Source: Liolophura sinensis (Eukaryota > Mollusca > Polyplacophora > Chitonida > Chitonidae). From it: a DNA stretch of 64,000 nt. Of this stretch, positions 41,061 through 64,000 are shown piece after piece (the first letter of the stretch is position 1; each line of letters opens with the position of its first letter). The position numbers and the translations under genes were made by a program. The stretch is taken from NCBI RefSeq assembly GCF_032854445.1, contig NC_088295.1, positions 81,822,644-81,886,643 of the forward strand. Reading direction: 5' to 3'. The notes beneath the pieces were generated by a model. The model was not told the DNA's origin. It saw nothing but the letters and a program-made list of their open reading frames with translations, and ran no database searches.

Positions 41061-41820
41061 GGTTTAGACGCAACTGTCATATGGTATTTGTTTACGTGTT
41101 TGTATCAAGACATGTGTTTATTTCACCTAAGCAACTGTAATAATTCAGATTTTTTGGCACAGGAAACAACCAACACCACTGATCAACAGCAATCAATCAA
41201 AGAGAAGCAAACGCTCTGTCTGCACAGCATAATGAATGCGCTGACTTCATACATAGTCATTTTGAAATTTGAAATATAAATTTTAAACAAGGGAACAATT
41301 TTACCAATTTAAAACTCAAAATTTGATAAGTTGTTAACATCCTAAAATTTTATAAGAGATCAGATTATGCCTTGATATCAGTGTTATGGAATATTTGATA
41401 CCAGTAATTGTTCACAATATGACGGCGGTCACCTTCACGGTTGGTGGAAACCCTGAGTGCCCAAGTTAAACCATCGATCTATGGAAACTTAACGGTGAAC
41501 TTCCTCACGTATATGTCGTATACAGACTTGCAAACAGTACTGGTAAAAGACAAGTGGTCTTCAACTAAAGCAAGAATGCTCAAAGGATGCATACAACCAT
41601 AGGAGGAATGTGGAAATCACGCACCTATCTGTTAAGGCTGCACCTCATGCATGCCAGTGATTGAAGTTAGACCATATATACCTCTTATTTCTCCTCCGCG
41701 TGCACATTCATGCAATAAGGGTGGTGTTTACACAAAGCTATCGCAATGTGAACTACTGAGGCGTCATAAACTGTATGAAGTATATATGCAACAGCAATTT
41801 ACTGTAATCTTTCTAATTTT

Positions 41821-41968
41821 TAGGAGTACGAGGGAGGTCTTCCAGCAACCTGCTGATGGTCGTGGGTTTCCCCCGGGTTCTGCCGGTTTCCTCCCACCAT
41901 AATGTTGGCCGCCGTGGTATAAGTGAAATATTCTTGAGTATGGCGTAAAACACTAATATTTAGGACAG
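41821..41968 (+). mobile_element. SINE 3' half
   Basis: GGTCGTGGGTTTCCCCCGGG, TTTCCTCCCACCATAATGTT and TATAAGTGAAATATTCTTGA match the family body and tail. The tRNA head is absent. Confidence 0.7.
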
Positions 41969-42838
41969 ATAATATAGTAAAGTGTGGAAAACAAAGAGGA
42001 CATTTATCTTTTCACTCTTCATTAGATGGGCTAACCATGTGCATGAGAACACAGAAACGTTATTCCTGTTACGGTTACCCGTCCGTTGGCTAAGCACAGT
42101 AGACCATATCTCTTCAATAATCGTTCTTGGACAAGCAATGGACTTTCTGCTGTTTAAGAAATAAAAGGAACCAAGTAAGGTTAATGGCCGATGTATAAAA
42201 ATATATGGTTACCCGTATACTAGTGCTGAACCAGAACAACTTGAAAAAAAAATTCATGACATGCATTCAATATAGTACGTAGCAGTTTTGTATTGACGAA
42301 ATGGAACTTGAAAGGCACTCGCAGGTTCACATATTGTCCCCAACATATCTCTGAAGTTTAATCCACTGGAAACCATACATACATGCATTGAAATACGCTC
42401 GTGTTTTTTACTGAAGTCCAGATTTTATTTGGGAACATGATTCACCGCACGAAATCAAATAAGAGGCCGATTCCACAAAGCTGTTCATGACTTATGTCAA
42501 CATTTAAAAACTCTTTACGATGCGTAAAGGATACTGATTACTGAGCGTTGAAATTTAGAACACATTCGTCTTAAGAAAACACCGATGAGGGGGGACAAAA
42601 ATTTCAATTTCCAAAGCTGTATTTCAAATTGACTCTAGTCAGAAATGGTTTCTTGGAATCGACCCAAGATCACGCACATGAACATACATGTTTATTGCCC
42701 ACAACCTTCATGCAAATCCAACTGAAAAACTATTTTTAAAAAGTTGCTTTCCTCTCATTTTACGGAATTCCACAGTGTATCTTCAAATGGCGATGACTTA
42801 GGAAATAAGTTACAAAATGGAACCAAAAATCATCATGC

Positions 42839-42839
<1 letters not shown>

Positions 42840-42891
<52 letters not shown>
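42840..42891. repeat. (AT)n microsatellite
   Basis: Continuous AT dinucleotide repeat of about 50 bp. Confidence 0.95.
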
Positions 42892-42893
<2 letters not shown>

Positions 42894-43225
42894 GTACATC
42901 AGTAACACAATTTTTTTTAAAAAGTGTTCAGACATTCACTTGCCCCTATAATAACCTATAGGCCTGTATGGAAATGAATCGATGATTGCACTGGGAGAGA
43001 GCAGTTTGCCGAGTGTTTAAAGGATAAACGAAAAGGAACTGTAAAACGAAGAGTTAGGTTTTAAGAAATTATATTTCTTACTAAGCTCTATTTTATGCAA
43101 ATAAATGTCCGTCAATGGTCGGAATATTCGATGAACATACTTGGAACGCGGAACCAGGTTATCGCCTCAATTCAGCCTCTCAACCAACAAAATTGTTTGT
43201 TCTGACAGCTATCAGGTTGATAGCT

Positions 43226-43312
43226 GTAGTCACCACTGCAGACTACATGTATTTAGTAATTTCCGGACTGACCGCTGAGGCCTTACGAAAGCTGTAGTTA
43301 AAAGCCATTTTA
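43226..43312 (+). repeat. Dispersed repeat pair, copy 1 (paired with 46617-46694)
   Basis: GTCACCACTGCAGACTACAT, TTTCCGGACTGACCGCTGAG, GCCTTACGAAAGCTGTAGTT and AAAAGCCATTTT align with 46617-46694 in the same orientation. Confidence 0.6.
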
Positions 43313-43502
43313 ACGACTGTACATATTAAGAAAGAAAACAGTGCTTGAGTGTGATGTTAAAAACAATCAAATTAGTAAATAAATAAATAAAAATAGAAAG
43401 AAATACGGACACCCAATAAACCTAATGCTTTCGATACGCACTGAACAGTTTAACACTACCACAATGAGTGGTATCCCCATGACGTTGTGTATATACATCT
43501 AC

Positions 43503-43740
43503 GGGGCCTCCGTGGCCGAGGTGGTTAGCGTGCCAGGACGAGGCAGTGACGCAGAAACCACTCATCAATGAGGTCACTGTCAGTTGAAGTGCAGCTCATG
43601 CTGGTTTCCTCACCGGCCGTAAGCGGAAAGGTCTGCTAACAACTTGCGGATAATCGTGGGTTTCACCCGCGTTCCGCCCGCGCCACCGTCGTATCAGTGA
43701 AATATTCTTGAACACGGCATAAAAACACTAATTAAACGTA
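43503..43740 (+). mobile_element. tRNA-derived SINE, near full length
   Basis: The best copy in the window. The head GGGGCCTCCGTGGCCGAGGT followed by GGTTAGCG has an A-box match; the B box is decayed (CAGTTGAAGTGC). The body follows (GCTCATGCTGGTTTCCTCAC, GTAAGCGGAAAGGTCTGC), then TCGTGGGTTTCACCC and the tail GTGAAATATTCTTGAACACG, ending in an AATTAAACG stretch. Confidence 0.8.
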
Positions 43741-43851
43741 TCTATGTAATATTTAACACACATGGTTTGGTCTGACATAGCCGAACTATACGACAGTGAG
43801 TAACACTCATTATAAGTGCTTAACTAAAATCCAAGGGATATATTGAGAATA

Positions 43852-43852
43852 G

Positions 43853-43916
<64 letters not shown>
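43852..43916. repeat. (TA)n microsatellite
   Basis: About 60 bp of uninterrupted TA repeat. Confidence 0.95.
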
Positions 43917-43921
<5 letters not shown>

Positions 43922-44675
43922 GAATTGTTATAGATGTGTATAGCCTTTCGGAGACAAACGTACAAATGTTGTGGCAATGTTGTGCCTCACAACATTGATA
44001 ATGACATTTTCACTTGCGAATTCCTTAGATAAAGCGGATGTATAAGCGTGGATACAGTATTCGGCTTATACACGCACTTCATTGAGAACACTTCGCTTGT
44101 GAGACAGCTATAAAAACAACAAATTTCAAATGGTGATCAGATTTTTGTCAAGGCTGAATAGAGATGATTGTGCATTCAAAGTTGCTGTGTTCATGATTGT
44201 ATCTCCAGGCTTATACAGATTTGATCATTGCATTCAAGGAAGCTTAACCCTTTTATAAAGTTCCAACACTAAAATACTCATGGAGATCACAATTGACACG
44301 AAGGACCTGTTCCGGTGCTGACTTGACTGTGTCAGAAATCAAATTTCGTCTTCGAAATTAACGAAGGGATCTAAGACCCTAAGGTACACCCTTCCGGTTC
44401 GTTCGATTTTAGGATTGCAAATCAGTTCCTCAACCTCTAGGAGCACTGCTCAATTGGTGAACATTTTATCGGGTTAAATAGAATTCCTAATGGTGTTACC
44501 GTCGAGTGTTTTCCGGTTCGTTAAATACGTGCCTGGCACACCAAAAAACACGTTTGTCACACAATTTTAATACACGCACATGTAAGCACTTCAGACCTCT
44601 AAATAAGCCTTTGTATAATATATAATATATACATATATACCAATGTGCACAAGGAACCACACCCAAGCGAACGAA

Positions 44676-44725
44676 TGAATGATTATGGCTTAACGCCATA
44701 CACACGTGCTGCGGCAATATTGCAG
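44676..44725 (+). mobile_element. Short fragment of the GAATGAAT/AACGCC repeat type
   Basis: GAATGAATGATTATGGCTTA then ACGCCATAC and GCAATATTGCAGCC resembles a repeat I associate with gastropod and other molluscan genomes. Only about 50 bp. Confidence 0.35.
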
Positions 44726-45546
44726 CCACAGACATGCACGAATGGCGTTGTGTTTTAACGTATATATAATAGTATATTACATGCCTCTCCATGTATCTCT
44801 ATACTTAAACTCTTAAATGCTTAAATGGTTCTTATTTGTAGGCCTATAATATATTGTTGTTGTAACTCTGCTTAATCGAGAGAGAGGATGTCTATAACAA
44901 GCGTCAACTATGAACAGATTCACATTTTCTGTATACTCGGCCTCGCCGAGCCGTGTCACCCAGAGCTGAAACGCTGTCTTAAAGTGAGGAATTCAAAGGT
45001 GATGATAAACTTATATGTTTACCGTTATATATATTTTTATAGAGCTCCATTTATGGATTTTGGGCTCATGTATTGCAGGCCCCATGAGCTTTCTCCATCT
45101 AATTTTGGGAATCGTATGTAAACTACATACAAGGGATTAGTTTTCTCTGAGACACACTCGACTAATAACTTCTCGTTGTCTTATGACTGAAACAAAATCC
45201 CAAGCATACATATATACATACACGCACGCACGCACGCACGCACGAATGCATACAGACATACACCATGACCTACACACATATATTCATATTTTCACGTATA
45301 TATGAGAAGTTATCAGATGTTGCAGGACTTTCGCGTGTTAATAGCGTATAGGCCTGGTTCTATGAAAAGTGTAATGTGATATTTACACACCAGTTCTTGT
45401 TAAGTTAAAAAAAAACAAACAGTAGTTTTGAAATTCGAAATGGATTTGGCATGATGTATGTACTATCACCATGTCATCTTCATTTATGTATGTGAATACA
45501 ATTTTTACATTCGCTTACTATATTAGTCACTTGCCTTCACTGAAGG

Positions 45547-45571
45547 TAAAAAAAAAAAAAAAAAAAAAAAA
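45547..45571. repeat. Poly-A run
   Basis: About 25 A residues. It could be a microsatellite or a retroposon tail; no flanking duplication was identified. Confidence 0.9.
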
Positions 45572-46397
45572 CTCTTCAGGATCCAGGGAGGAATTTAACC
45601 TATATACGAAAGCACATTTTTGGCTGCAAATTCTGCCGGATATATCGCATAAAAAAAGGCCTAAAAAGATTCAGAGAGAAGAAGAAATTTTGATTTACAA
45701 TTTATGGCATGCCATTACTTGATGATATATGGATATATGATTATATATTGATATATACCTCTATGATTAGATTAAGAAAGTCTGTAATATTGGATAGGGA
45801 TATGTAGACCTCTAATTTGATTGGACACAGGATACAGTGTATAATATTTACAGAACCTCGTGAAGACATCCGTGCATGGAACTTATGCGCTATATGTACA
45901 TGTAGATGTTGTCGTGCTGGCAATGATTGTATTAGCCCGACCGAGCTAAGGTTTCATCTGAAGGGTTTCTCGAGTGCACAATTCGGCAATGTATACGCCT
46001 TTCTGAAATCAAACTTGTTGGCTGATCACATTCACTTCCATTTCGGACATATATACTCCTTCGGACAAATCTTGAGAAATATAGAGCTATTAACGAAGCA
46101 CCAATCTTTATGAACATGTGACAACTACCACCGGCAAAACAAGCTAGGGTCGAAATGATGAAGGATACCAGACCAGACGACCAGATAGGGATCTGTTTTA
46201 CACACCAGTCGCAAATTGCGCCTGGCGTAACTTCCATGACAGCATATTGTGAAGAGATACGTCACCACGGCAAATGGTCTTAAAAGATAAATGAAAAAGA
46301 TCTATAAAACTAAGATTATGTTTCTACGCCAAATGAAGGAATTATGCCCCGGAATTTTTGTTACATGAAGTTCATTTTGGGGGTATTTTTTTATACC

Positions 46398-46440
46398 TGT
46401 TAATTACCCCTCTATATTATGAATATTTTCCGTCAACCGT
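46398..46440 (-). repeat. Dispersed repeat, copy 2 (paired with 4003-4040)
   Basis: TAATTACCCCTCTATATTAT then GAATATTTTCCGTCAACC is nearly the reverse complement of 4003-4040. Confidence 0.5.
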
Positions 46441-46616
46441 GAACACCCCCGAAGTGCCCCGAGCCCGGTGAACCGTGTCGCTACAGTGTAGGCAAGGTGA
46501 CGTACACAGATACTGCATGGCTTCGTCGGGCCAGCTTAGCGCCCCCTTCGCGCCCCTACACCCGCCCCCATTCGGTCTGTTCCCACAGAGTTCTCTTTAA
46601 ACAGGGATCACCAGTG

Positions 46617-46694
46617 ACGTCACCACTGCAAGCTACTTAATTTCCAGACTGGCCTCTGGGGCCTTAAGAAAACTGTACTTAAAAGCCATTTTTA
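46617..46694 (+). repeat. Dispersed repeat pair, copy 2
   Basis: GTCACCACTGCAAGCTACTT, AATTTCCAGACTGGCCTCTG, GGGCCTTAAGAAAACTGTAC and AAAAGCCATTTT align with 43226-43312. A TGACGTCA sits at its left edge (46615-46622). Confidence 0.6.
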
Positions 46695-47041
46695 CCTCCC
46701 AAAGTGAAAGATGAAGAATGTGTTTGTACTGTTATATGTTATTGCACATGATAATCTGTACATTAAGACATAAACCAAAGCGCTTCATGTATCCTTTAAT
46801 GTGGTGTTTTCTGCAACTTCGTAAAACGGGCCCTGGGATCAAACCCGGACTGGTTACGAAAGACTGGTAAGAAAATGGTACTTGTTGCTGCTTTGCTTAG
46901 CGTTCAGCACTATTTTGAGGAAGGAAACAGGACCGCTTGTCCCAGTGTCAGTATAATGTAACTTTGAGGGATGTCACATCTTCCGTCGGGTGTCTACGGT
47001 ATGATATTTCAGTGACGGCAGCACTTTGACTGCAAGAAGAT

Positions 47042-47045
<4 letters not shown>

Positions 47046-47079
<34 letters not shown>
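47046..47079. repeat. (AT)n microsatellite beside a SINE
   Basis: About 34 bp of AT repeat immediately before the SINE at 47085. Confidence 0.9.
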
Positions 47080-47080
<1 letters not shown>

Positions 47081-47084
47081 CTCA

Positions 47085-47313
47085 TTTAAGAGGTGCCAGC
47101 GTGGTGCAATGACCGCGGAACATTTCACAATTGCACACACTGGGAGTTCAAGTTCAGGTCATGCCGACTTTCTCTACGGCCGTAAGTGGGAAGATCTGCC
47201 AACAAATTGCGGATGGTAGTTTGTTTCACCCAGTTTCCTCCCACCATAATGCTGGCAGGCGGCGTTCTGATGAAATATTTTGTATGGCGTTAAACACCAA
47301 TCAAATACGGTAG
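47085..47313 (+). mobile_element. tRNA-derived SINE, near full length
   Basis: B-box-like GAGTTCAAGTTCAGGTCATG, body CGGCCGTAAGTGGGAAGATC, then TTTCCTCCCACCATAATGCT and the tail ATGAAATATTTTGTATGGCG ending AAACACCAATCAAATA. The head A box is more diverged than at 43503. Confidence 0.75.
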
Positions 47314-47924
47314 ATATGCAACCACAGAGGGGATAAACTAAAATACGTTATGCCTGTGCATTCTACATGCTGATTATGTTCTGTCCAGCTGAAACCTGAA
47401 AAGCCGAGCACGTCTCACAGAGCTGAAATGTCTGGAATGTCATGACAGTCACGTAAGGTGACTGCATGAGCTGAATATGCACCGAGGGCAACTTGACTTC
47501 GGCACCTGACCCTGCAGGACCTAAACTTGTATTTCTCTGCCTGGTGGCTCAGCATCAGTGGGTGGGTTACGTACTGTTAAGCCGTATGTCAGTGTAACAT
47601 GACTGGTAAAGTATCATGTGTCTTCAGCAGTGCATGCCAGTGAGGCAGGATTAGGAATCTGTCAGAATTAAAACAAGAATCTACATGTACAAGATTTACC
47701 ACCCTGCTACCTAACTGCAAAGGAAGTAATCTCTGAACGTATGCCTCCCTGACTTCCTCAACAACATCAGTTTGACACCAGAGAGCTGTATTGCTTAGGA
47801 CCCATCAAAGTGCAGTAACAATCATTCCAAAAGTCGTGTAAGCATCACGTCCGGAATCTTTCATTTTCCATTCCTGATGAATTAATACAATATTCAGAAT
47901 ACAATGTGTGGAAGATAAGAATTA

Positions 47925-48152
47925 CTGTATTTCACCTAAGTATTCAGAAGCACATAACGGCATTAAAATGATTCTTTTGCTGCCAATTCTTCAGTTTTCT
48001 GATCAACAAATTGATCAAATTAAAAAAAAAAAAAAAAAAAACCAACAAAAAAAAAACAAAACAACTACACAAAAACAAACTCTTAAAGGAGTGGATGAAT
48101 CGATACAATCAAGAAAAAAGTGATAAAATGCAAAACTTTAGGTGAAATACAG
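47925..48152. mobile_element. MITE with 15-bp perfect terminal inverted repeats
   Basis: Left end CTGTATTTCACCTAA (47925-47939) is exactly inverted at the right end TTAGGTGAAATACAG (48138-48152). About 228 bp, no coding capacity, with an expanded internal A-rich stretch (48020-48080). Its interior (CAGAAGCACATAACGGCATT, then AAAATGAT) matches the copy at 58767. Confidence 0.75.
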
Positions 48153-49410
48153 AATGTTCAGTGGATACTGCACTAGAGACTAAAATAACAGTGAAGGTGA
48201 TGTCAAGCTGAAAGCTAACAAATGAAGGTCTCTTGTGTTATCCTCTGTTGAGGAAATACAAACAAGTTACCATAAAGTTGCACTGTGGTTTGTTCTCTGT
48301 GCTTAATCTCAGTGTCTCAGCTCCCACACTCTCAACACTGAGAGATCAGATGGAAGACTTGGAATTAAAAACACTCACTCCATGTTAATTACATGGCACG
48401 TTGGTAACTTCCTCAATCATTCATATATTTATCTGATAGTCGCTGAATGCCACACTCTTCATGTAAACCACAGACCTTTGGTACTTTACTGACAAACTTT
48501 CCCAGGAGATGTACAGATAGACACGCCATACTGGTGGAAGACAAAGGAATCTTCATCAAATGTTGAACTGTGCTAACGGCTTCACAAGTGTTGTCGACAG
48601 CTTACTGTCACTAAGGTTCCGTAATACTGAGAGCTGGGGAATCTATAAATTTCCTGTCTGAGTTCTTTCCTCAATTGAACACACAAAGCTATGTTACAGC
48701 GGCATATCACATGATATATGTACAAAAGACGACATAACTAAAAAGGTTGATTTACAAGTTACTGTTTGCTGTGGCGCTATCAGATGTTTATTGTATGGTG
48801 TATATACATGTACAGTGAGACAACAGTAACAATGTAAACACAGATACACGTCCCAGAAAGAGTCCATATATCCGTCTTGAGTTACAGATGTCACATATTC
48901 ATTGAAAACTTGTAGGTTAAAATGCAAAATCATTTTGGTTTTCATAACTCCTACATGTATGGACGGCCAACAGATAAGTTTGGTGGTTTGCACAATGTTA
49001 TCAGAACATTGTGAATCTGAATGTTAATTCTTGGCTTCTAGCCCTTCGATGAGACATCACCTTCCAAAAAACATACAAGGTGGACATATAAGCAAGGTCA
49101 CTATAGCACAAAAAATGAGGTAAGAACTGAAATTGTAATGATATACATAGAGTACAATTAATGGACACCATCCAAGTTTAGCACTTACAAGCCTTTTATC
49201 AGGAAAAACAAGTAACACAAAGAGTTCCTCTTGACAAAACAGTGATGGTAAATGTGATAAACAGCTGGTTACTGTTGTCTATTCACAACTTAGCTCAACA
49301 TGCCAAAATAACACAATTTATGCTCGAGTCATGTTCATTCTAGCACAAGTTGCCTCCCTTTACACAGTGCTTTCCCACATACACATCCTATCATTGCACA
49401 AAGAAATGCA

Positions 49411-49416
49411 TTTATT
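49411..49416 (-). terminator. Candidate GLI polyadenylation signal (distal)
   Basis: AATAAA on the gene strand, followed by GTGTATGTGGG, giving a 1.4-kb 3' UTR. A nearer alternative is at 50628-50633. Confidence 0.3.
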
Positions 49417-50627
49417 ATGCTACCAGCCATGCTTACATCAGTAGTTGTTCGCTAATGAAAACTATTTATCAATAACAAGTAACATGTTGAACAATGGTGG
49501 GAAGACAGAAACATCCTGATAACGTATAAAACAGCGAGAAAGGTTAAAATGTAAGGTATACGTTCAAGTAAAAATGCTTCAGGCAAGTTTGTCCAGAGTA
49601 TAAAACAGGCAATAAAATCCCAGGACAGATCAATGTAAAACTTTGTGTCAAAGATGAACCTGTACAAAGATATATATAAGGCCTTGTTCAACGGCCAATT
49701 TTAGAAAGAAAAAAGAATAGTCTTCAAATCTCTGTTACATGACAAGATTTTCTTTGCATAGTGAGGGTTTACCTTTGGTATTGATGTGATATAGCACAGG
49801 TATAAAGGTTGTCATATCTCTGGTGATTCATATGTATTTACAAGTGCTGCCCAAACAAAAGCACAGGGTGACAAATTTATGTCTTTGTATTATGCAATTC
49901 ACGAAAAAAAAATGTATTCTCACTTGATCTCCTCCCAAAACACTCAACAATGACCATTCATGCATCAACTTTCATACCACCTTCATTTAGGCCAATATAA
50001 ATATATACATATATATATACTAAAACTTTAATCCCTTAAAAACTACAACACTTCAAGTGCAACAGACTTTGTTTCTTAACAGCAATTTCCATATGAAAAC
50101 ATGGTTAGTTTTGAACAAAAGGGGAAAAAAAACGTCATTATTCACATGAATATAAAGGCCATAATATTGTACAAATTTCAGACTTACATTCTGAGATTGA
50201 TGTAACAAAAATAAACTAAAAATTAGACAAAAACAGGCACTTTGTTTGTCTAAAATGAAACAAGATGACATTATATTAAAAACAATGAAACTTAATGATA
50301 GTCCCTTCATACATAGGAATACAACAGTTTTGTTGTTCTTGAGGGTAAGTTTAGAACTTGATAAGTTCAGAACAAACAGTGATTCAGTAAAATATAACAC
50401 AATTATAAACTCTAATCTAACAGACAATAACAAGGATAAACCTTAACATACATGAGAAATGCAGACAAGAAAAAAAAATCTTTACAAATTCCTTTGAGGC
50501 TCCATTCTGTCATGTTACAGAGCTCTATAACCCTTGAATTTCCACAAATTCATATAATTTGAGGTTGTCTTCCTATAAACCATGTTAAGTCATGAAAAAG
50601 CACTTTTGCTGTATGGGAACACTGGGG

Positions 50628-50633
50628 TTTATT
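50628..50633 (-). terminator. Candidate GLI polyadenylation signal (proximal)
   Basis: AATAAA on the gene strand about 200 bases after the stop codon. Context downstream is only moderately T/GT rich. Confidence 0.3.
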
Positions 50634-50835
50634 CCTTTCCACTTTGCTTATAGCAAGTGAAGAATGCACCAATACTGAGAACAACTGTCAAACATCCTAA
50701 GCAGCAGAGCTGTAGTCCTCCACTTCTACATAGTTTTGTACAAATCTTATGTACAAGCCTCTCACTGCAAGAAGCTGTAGAGACTCCCTTACTAGTCAGC
50801 GCAGTATGACAGTCCGTCCAGACCAGCTGGAGGGC

Positions 50836-62985
<12,150 letters not shown>

Positions 62986-64000
62986 CTAAAAGTAATACAA
63001 AAATCTGGGTTAAACACAGGTCAAAGGCCACTGATTGGAAGACATCATGCAGTATTCCCAAGTCCTTGTTCGTAAATCTATCAAAACGTGTTCCAACAGA
63101 GGTATACCTGTAAAAAGCTCTCTATCTTCTTACATGAGCCCTAATGTCCCCTAATTCGAGCCCATTTCATCTGAGATGGATGGACTTTTGAAGTGGACAG
63201 AGCAGAGGTCACACTAACATCCAAAAATATTGCTCTGTTTCATCAGAACATTTCAGACTAATGTATAATAGGCATTTAAAAGCCCAAGCAACTTCATGAG
63301 CTCAGTTCCAGACACTATAACTGATCTCTTGATTATTTGCCTTCCCAATTTGTCATTCTGAGGTGATAATATGTAGATACATAGATATCAACTTGTATGC
63401 ATCCGTATCTTGTGGACTTCCTCATAAGCAAGATGAGCTACTTGTAAGAAGTAAGAAATGGTCAAAATGTAGCTGTTTTGATAGCACTAACTAATCAGAA
63501 AACAAACAAACATACATGTAAATAATGTTAGGTATTGTTAAACAAACAATGAAACTGTATACAGCTTTCCATGCATGCTTGAGGCACTTAAATTACCATT
63601 ACCTAGGTCACAAACAGGCTGATGCAGTAATAGCACTGATGGGATGTGCCATATCATTACATGATCAACAACCACAATAGTAAGTGAAGAAGCACTGATG
63701 TTACTTAGCAAATAATATTGGTCCACTGAATCAATTAAACAAACTCACATATGGCAGACAAATCAGAAATGTTCATTCATGCAAACAAAAAGTTTTCTCT
63801 GCCCCTGTGGAAAATAGTTCTTGAGGAATGACAATTATGAAGTTTTCTTGTTCACTGTGTACTTTGAAAATACACCCGATTCACATGTGCATCCAAGTTT
63901 TTACACGATCATGCAGAACAAACACGCTTAATAAGTACACCATCAATAGACACAAGAAAAACCTTGTTATTTTACATACATGAAGAAAACATCATAAAAC
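62986..64000. other. GLI upstream intron, no exon recognised
   Basis: About 1 kb beyond the most upstream GLI exon seen. I looked on the minus strand for further GLI coding blocks and found none. The short open frame at 63538-63726 has no recognisable domain. The acceptor of the exon at 62985 (TTTTAG) implies at least one more exon outside the window. Confidence 0.6.

Larger units (their letters stand above)
38900..50835. other. Intergenic region between the bZIP gene and GLI, no recognisable gene
   Basis: About 12 kb with only short open frames, none with a recognisable domain. It holds SINE copies and tails (39145-39205, 39640-39690, 41821, 43503, 47085), a second repeat family (40790, 44676), AT microsatellites (42840, 43852, 47046), A-runs, a MITE (47925) and two dispersed repeat pairs. 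A GC-rich patch lies at about 46440-46570. The part right of about 49400 is probably the GLI 3' UTR. Confidence 0.65.

Noticed and set aside
43503-43570. tRNA gene suggested by the GGCCTCCGTGGCCGAGGTGG head
   Set aside because: The A-box-like head is followed by a decayed B box and the shared SINE body, with no cloverleaf closing, so it is a tRNA-derived SINE.

Overview
The window is a piece of an invertebrate animal genome: intron-rich, AT-leaning, and full of short tandem arrays and tRNA-headed SINE fragments. The conserved proteins are animal signalling and metabolic genes (a xylulokinase, a type II activin receptor, a GLI/Ci zinc-finger factor). The SINE tail family resembles repeats I associate with molluscs, brachiopods and relatives. 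A lophotrochozoan, probably a marine mollusc or brachiopod, is my best guess; species cannot be read from the sequence alone.

Layout. (1) 1-13809, plus strand: the last 12 exons of xylulose kinase (XYLB), with five minisatellite blocks in its introns. (2) 13810-19862: convergent 3' flanks with SINE pieces. (3) 35081-19863, minus strand: a complete activin receptor type II gene in six coding exons. (4) 35082-36377: a divergent promoter region. (5) 36378-37981, plus strand: a small three-exon bZIP factor whose leader carries an out-of-frame upstream ORF overlapping its start codon. (6) 38000-50835: about 12.8 kb without a recognisable gene, holding SINEs, AT microsatellites, a MITE and other dispersed repeats. 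(7) 62985-50836, minus strand: the zinc-finger region to the stop codon of GLI/Ci, ten exons, with the 5' part outside the window.

The most striking observation is that three unrelated genes (XYLB, ACVR2, GLI) each carry an intronic minisatellite whose unit starts inside the upstream exon and crosses the exon/intron border. Each unit therefore recreates a 5' splice site. Units are 37, 76 and 36 bp. In XYLB and ACVR2 a decoy donor would shift the frame or reach a stop. In GLI every unit is a multiple of three, phase 0 and free of stops, so each decoy donor would add 12 residues between zinc fingers 4 and 5. The second main observation is the bZIP gene's overlapping 56-codon upstream ORF, an arrangement like that of ATF4 and other integrated-stress-response genes.

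All exon borders were read by eye from family similarity, reading frame and GT/AG sites, and exon phases agree across every junction listed. No alignment, expression data or database search was available.
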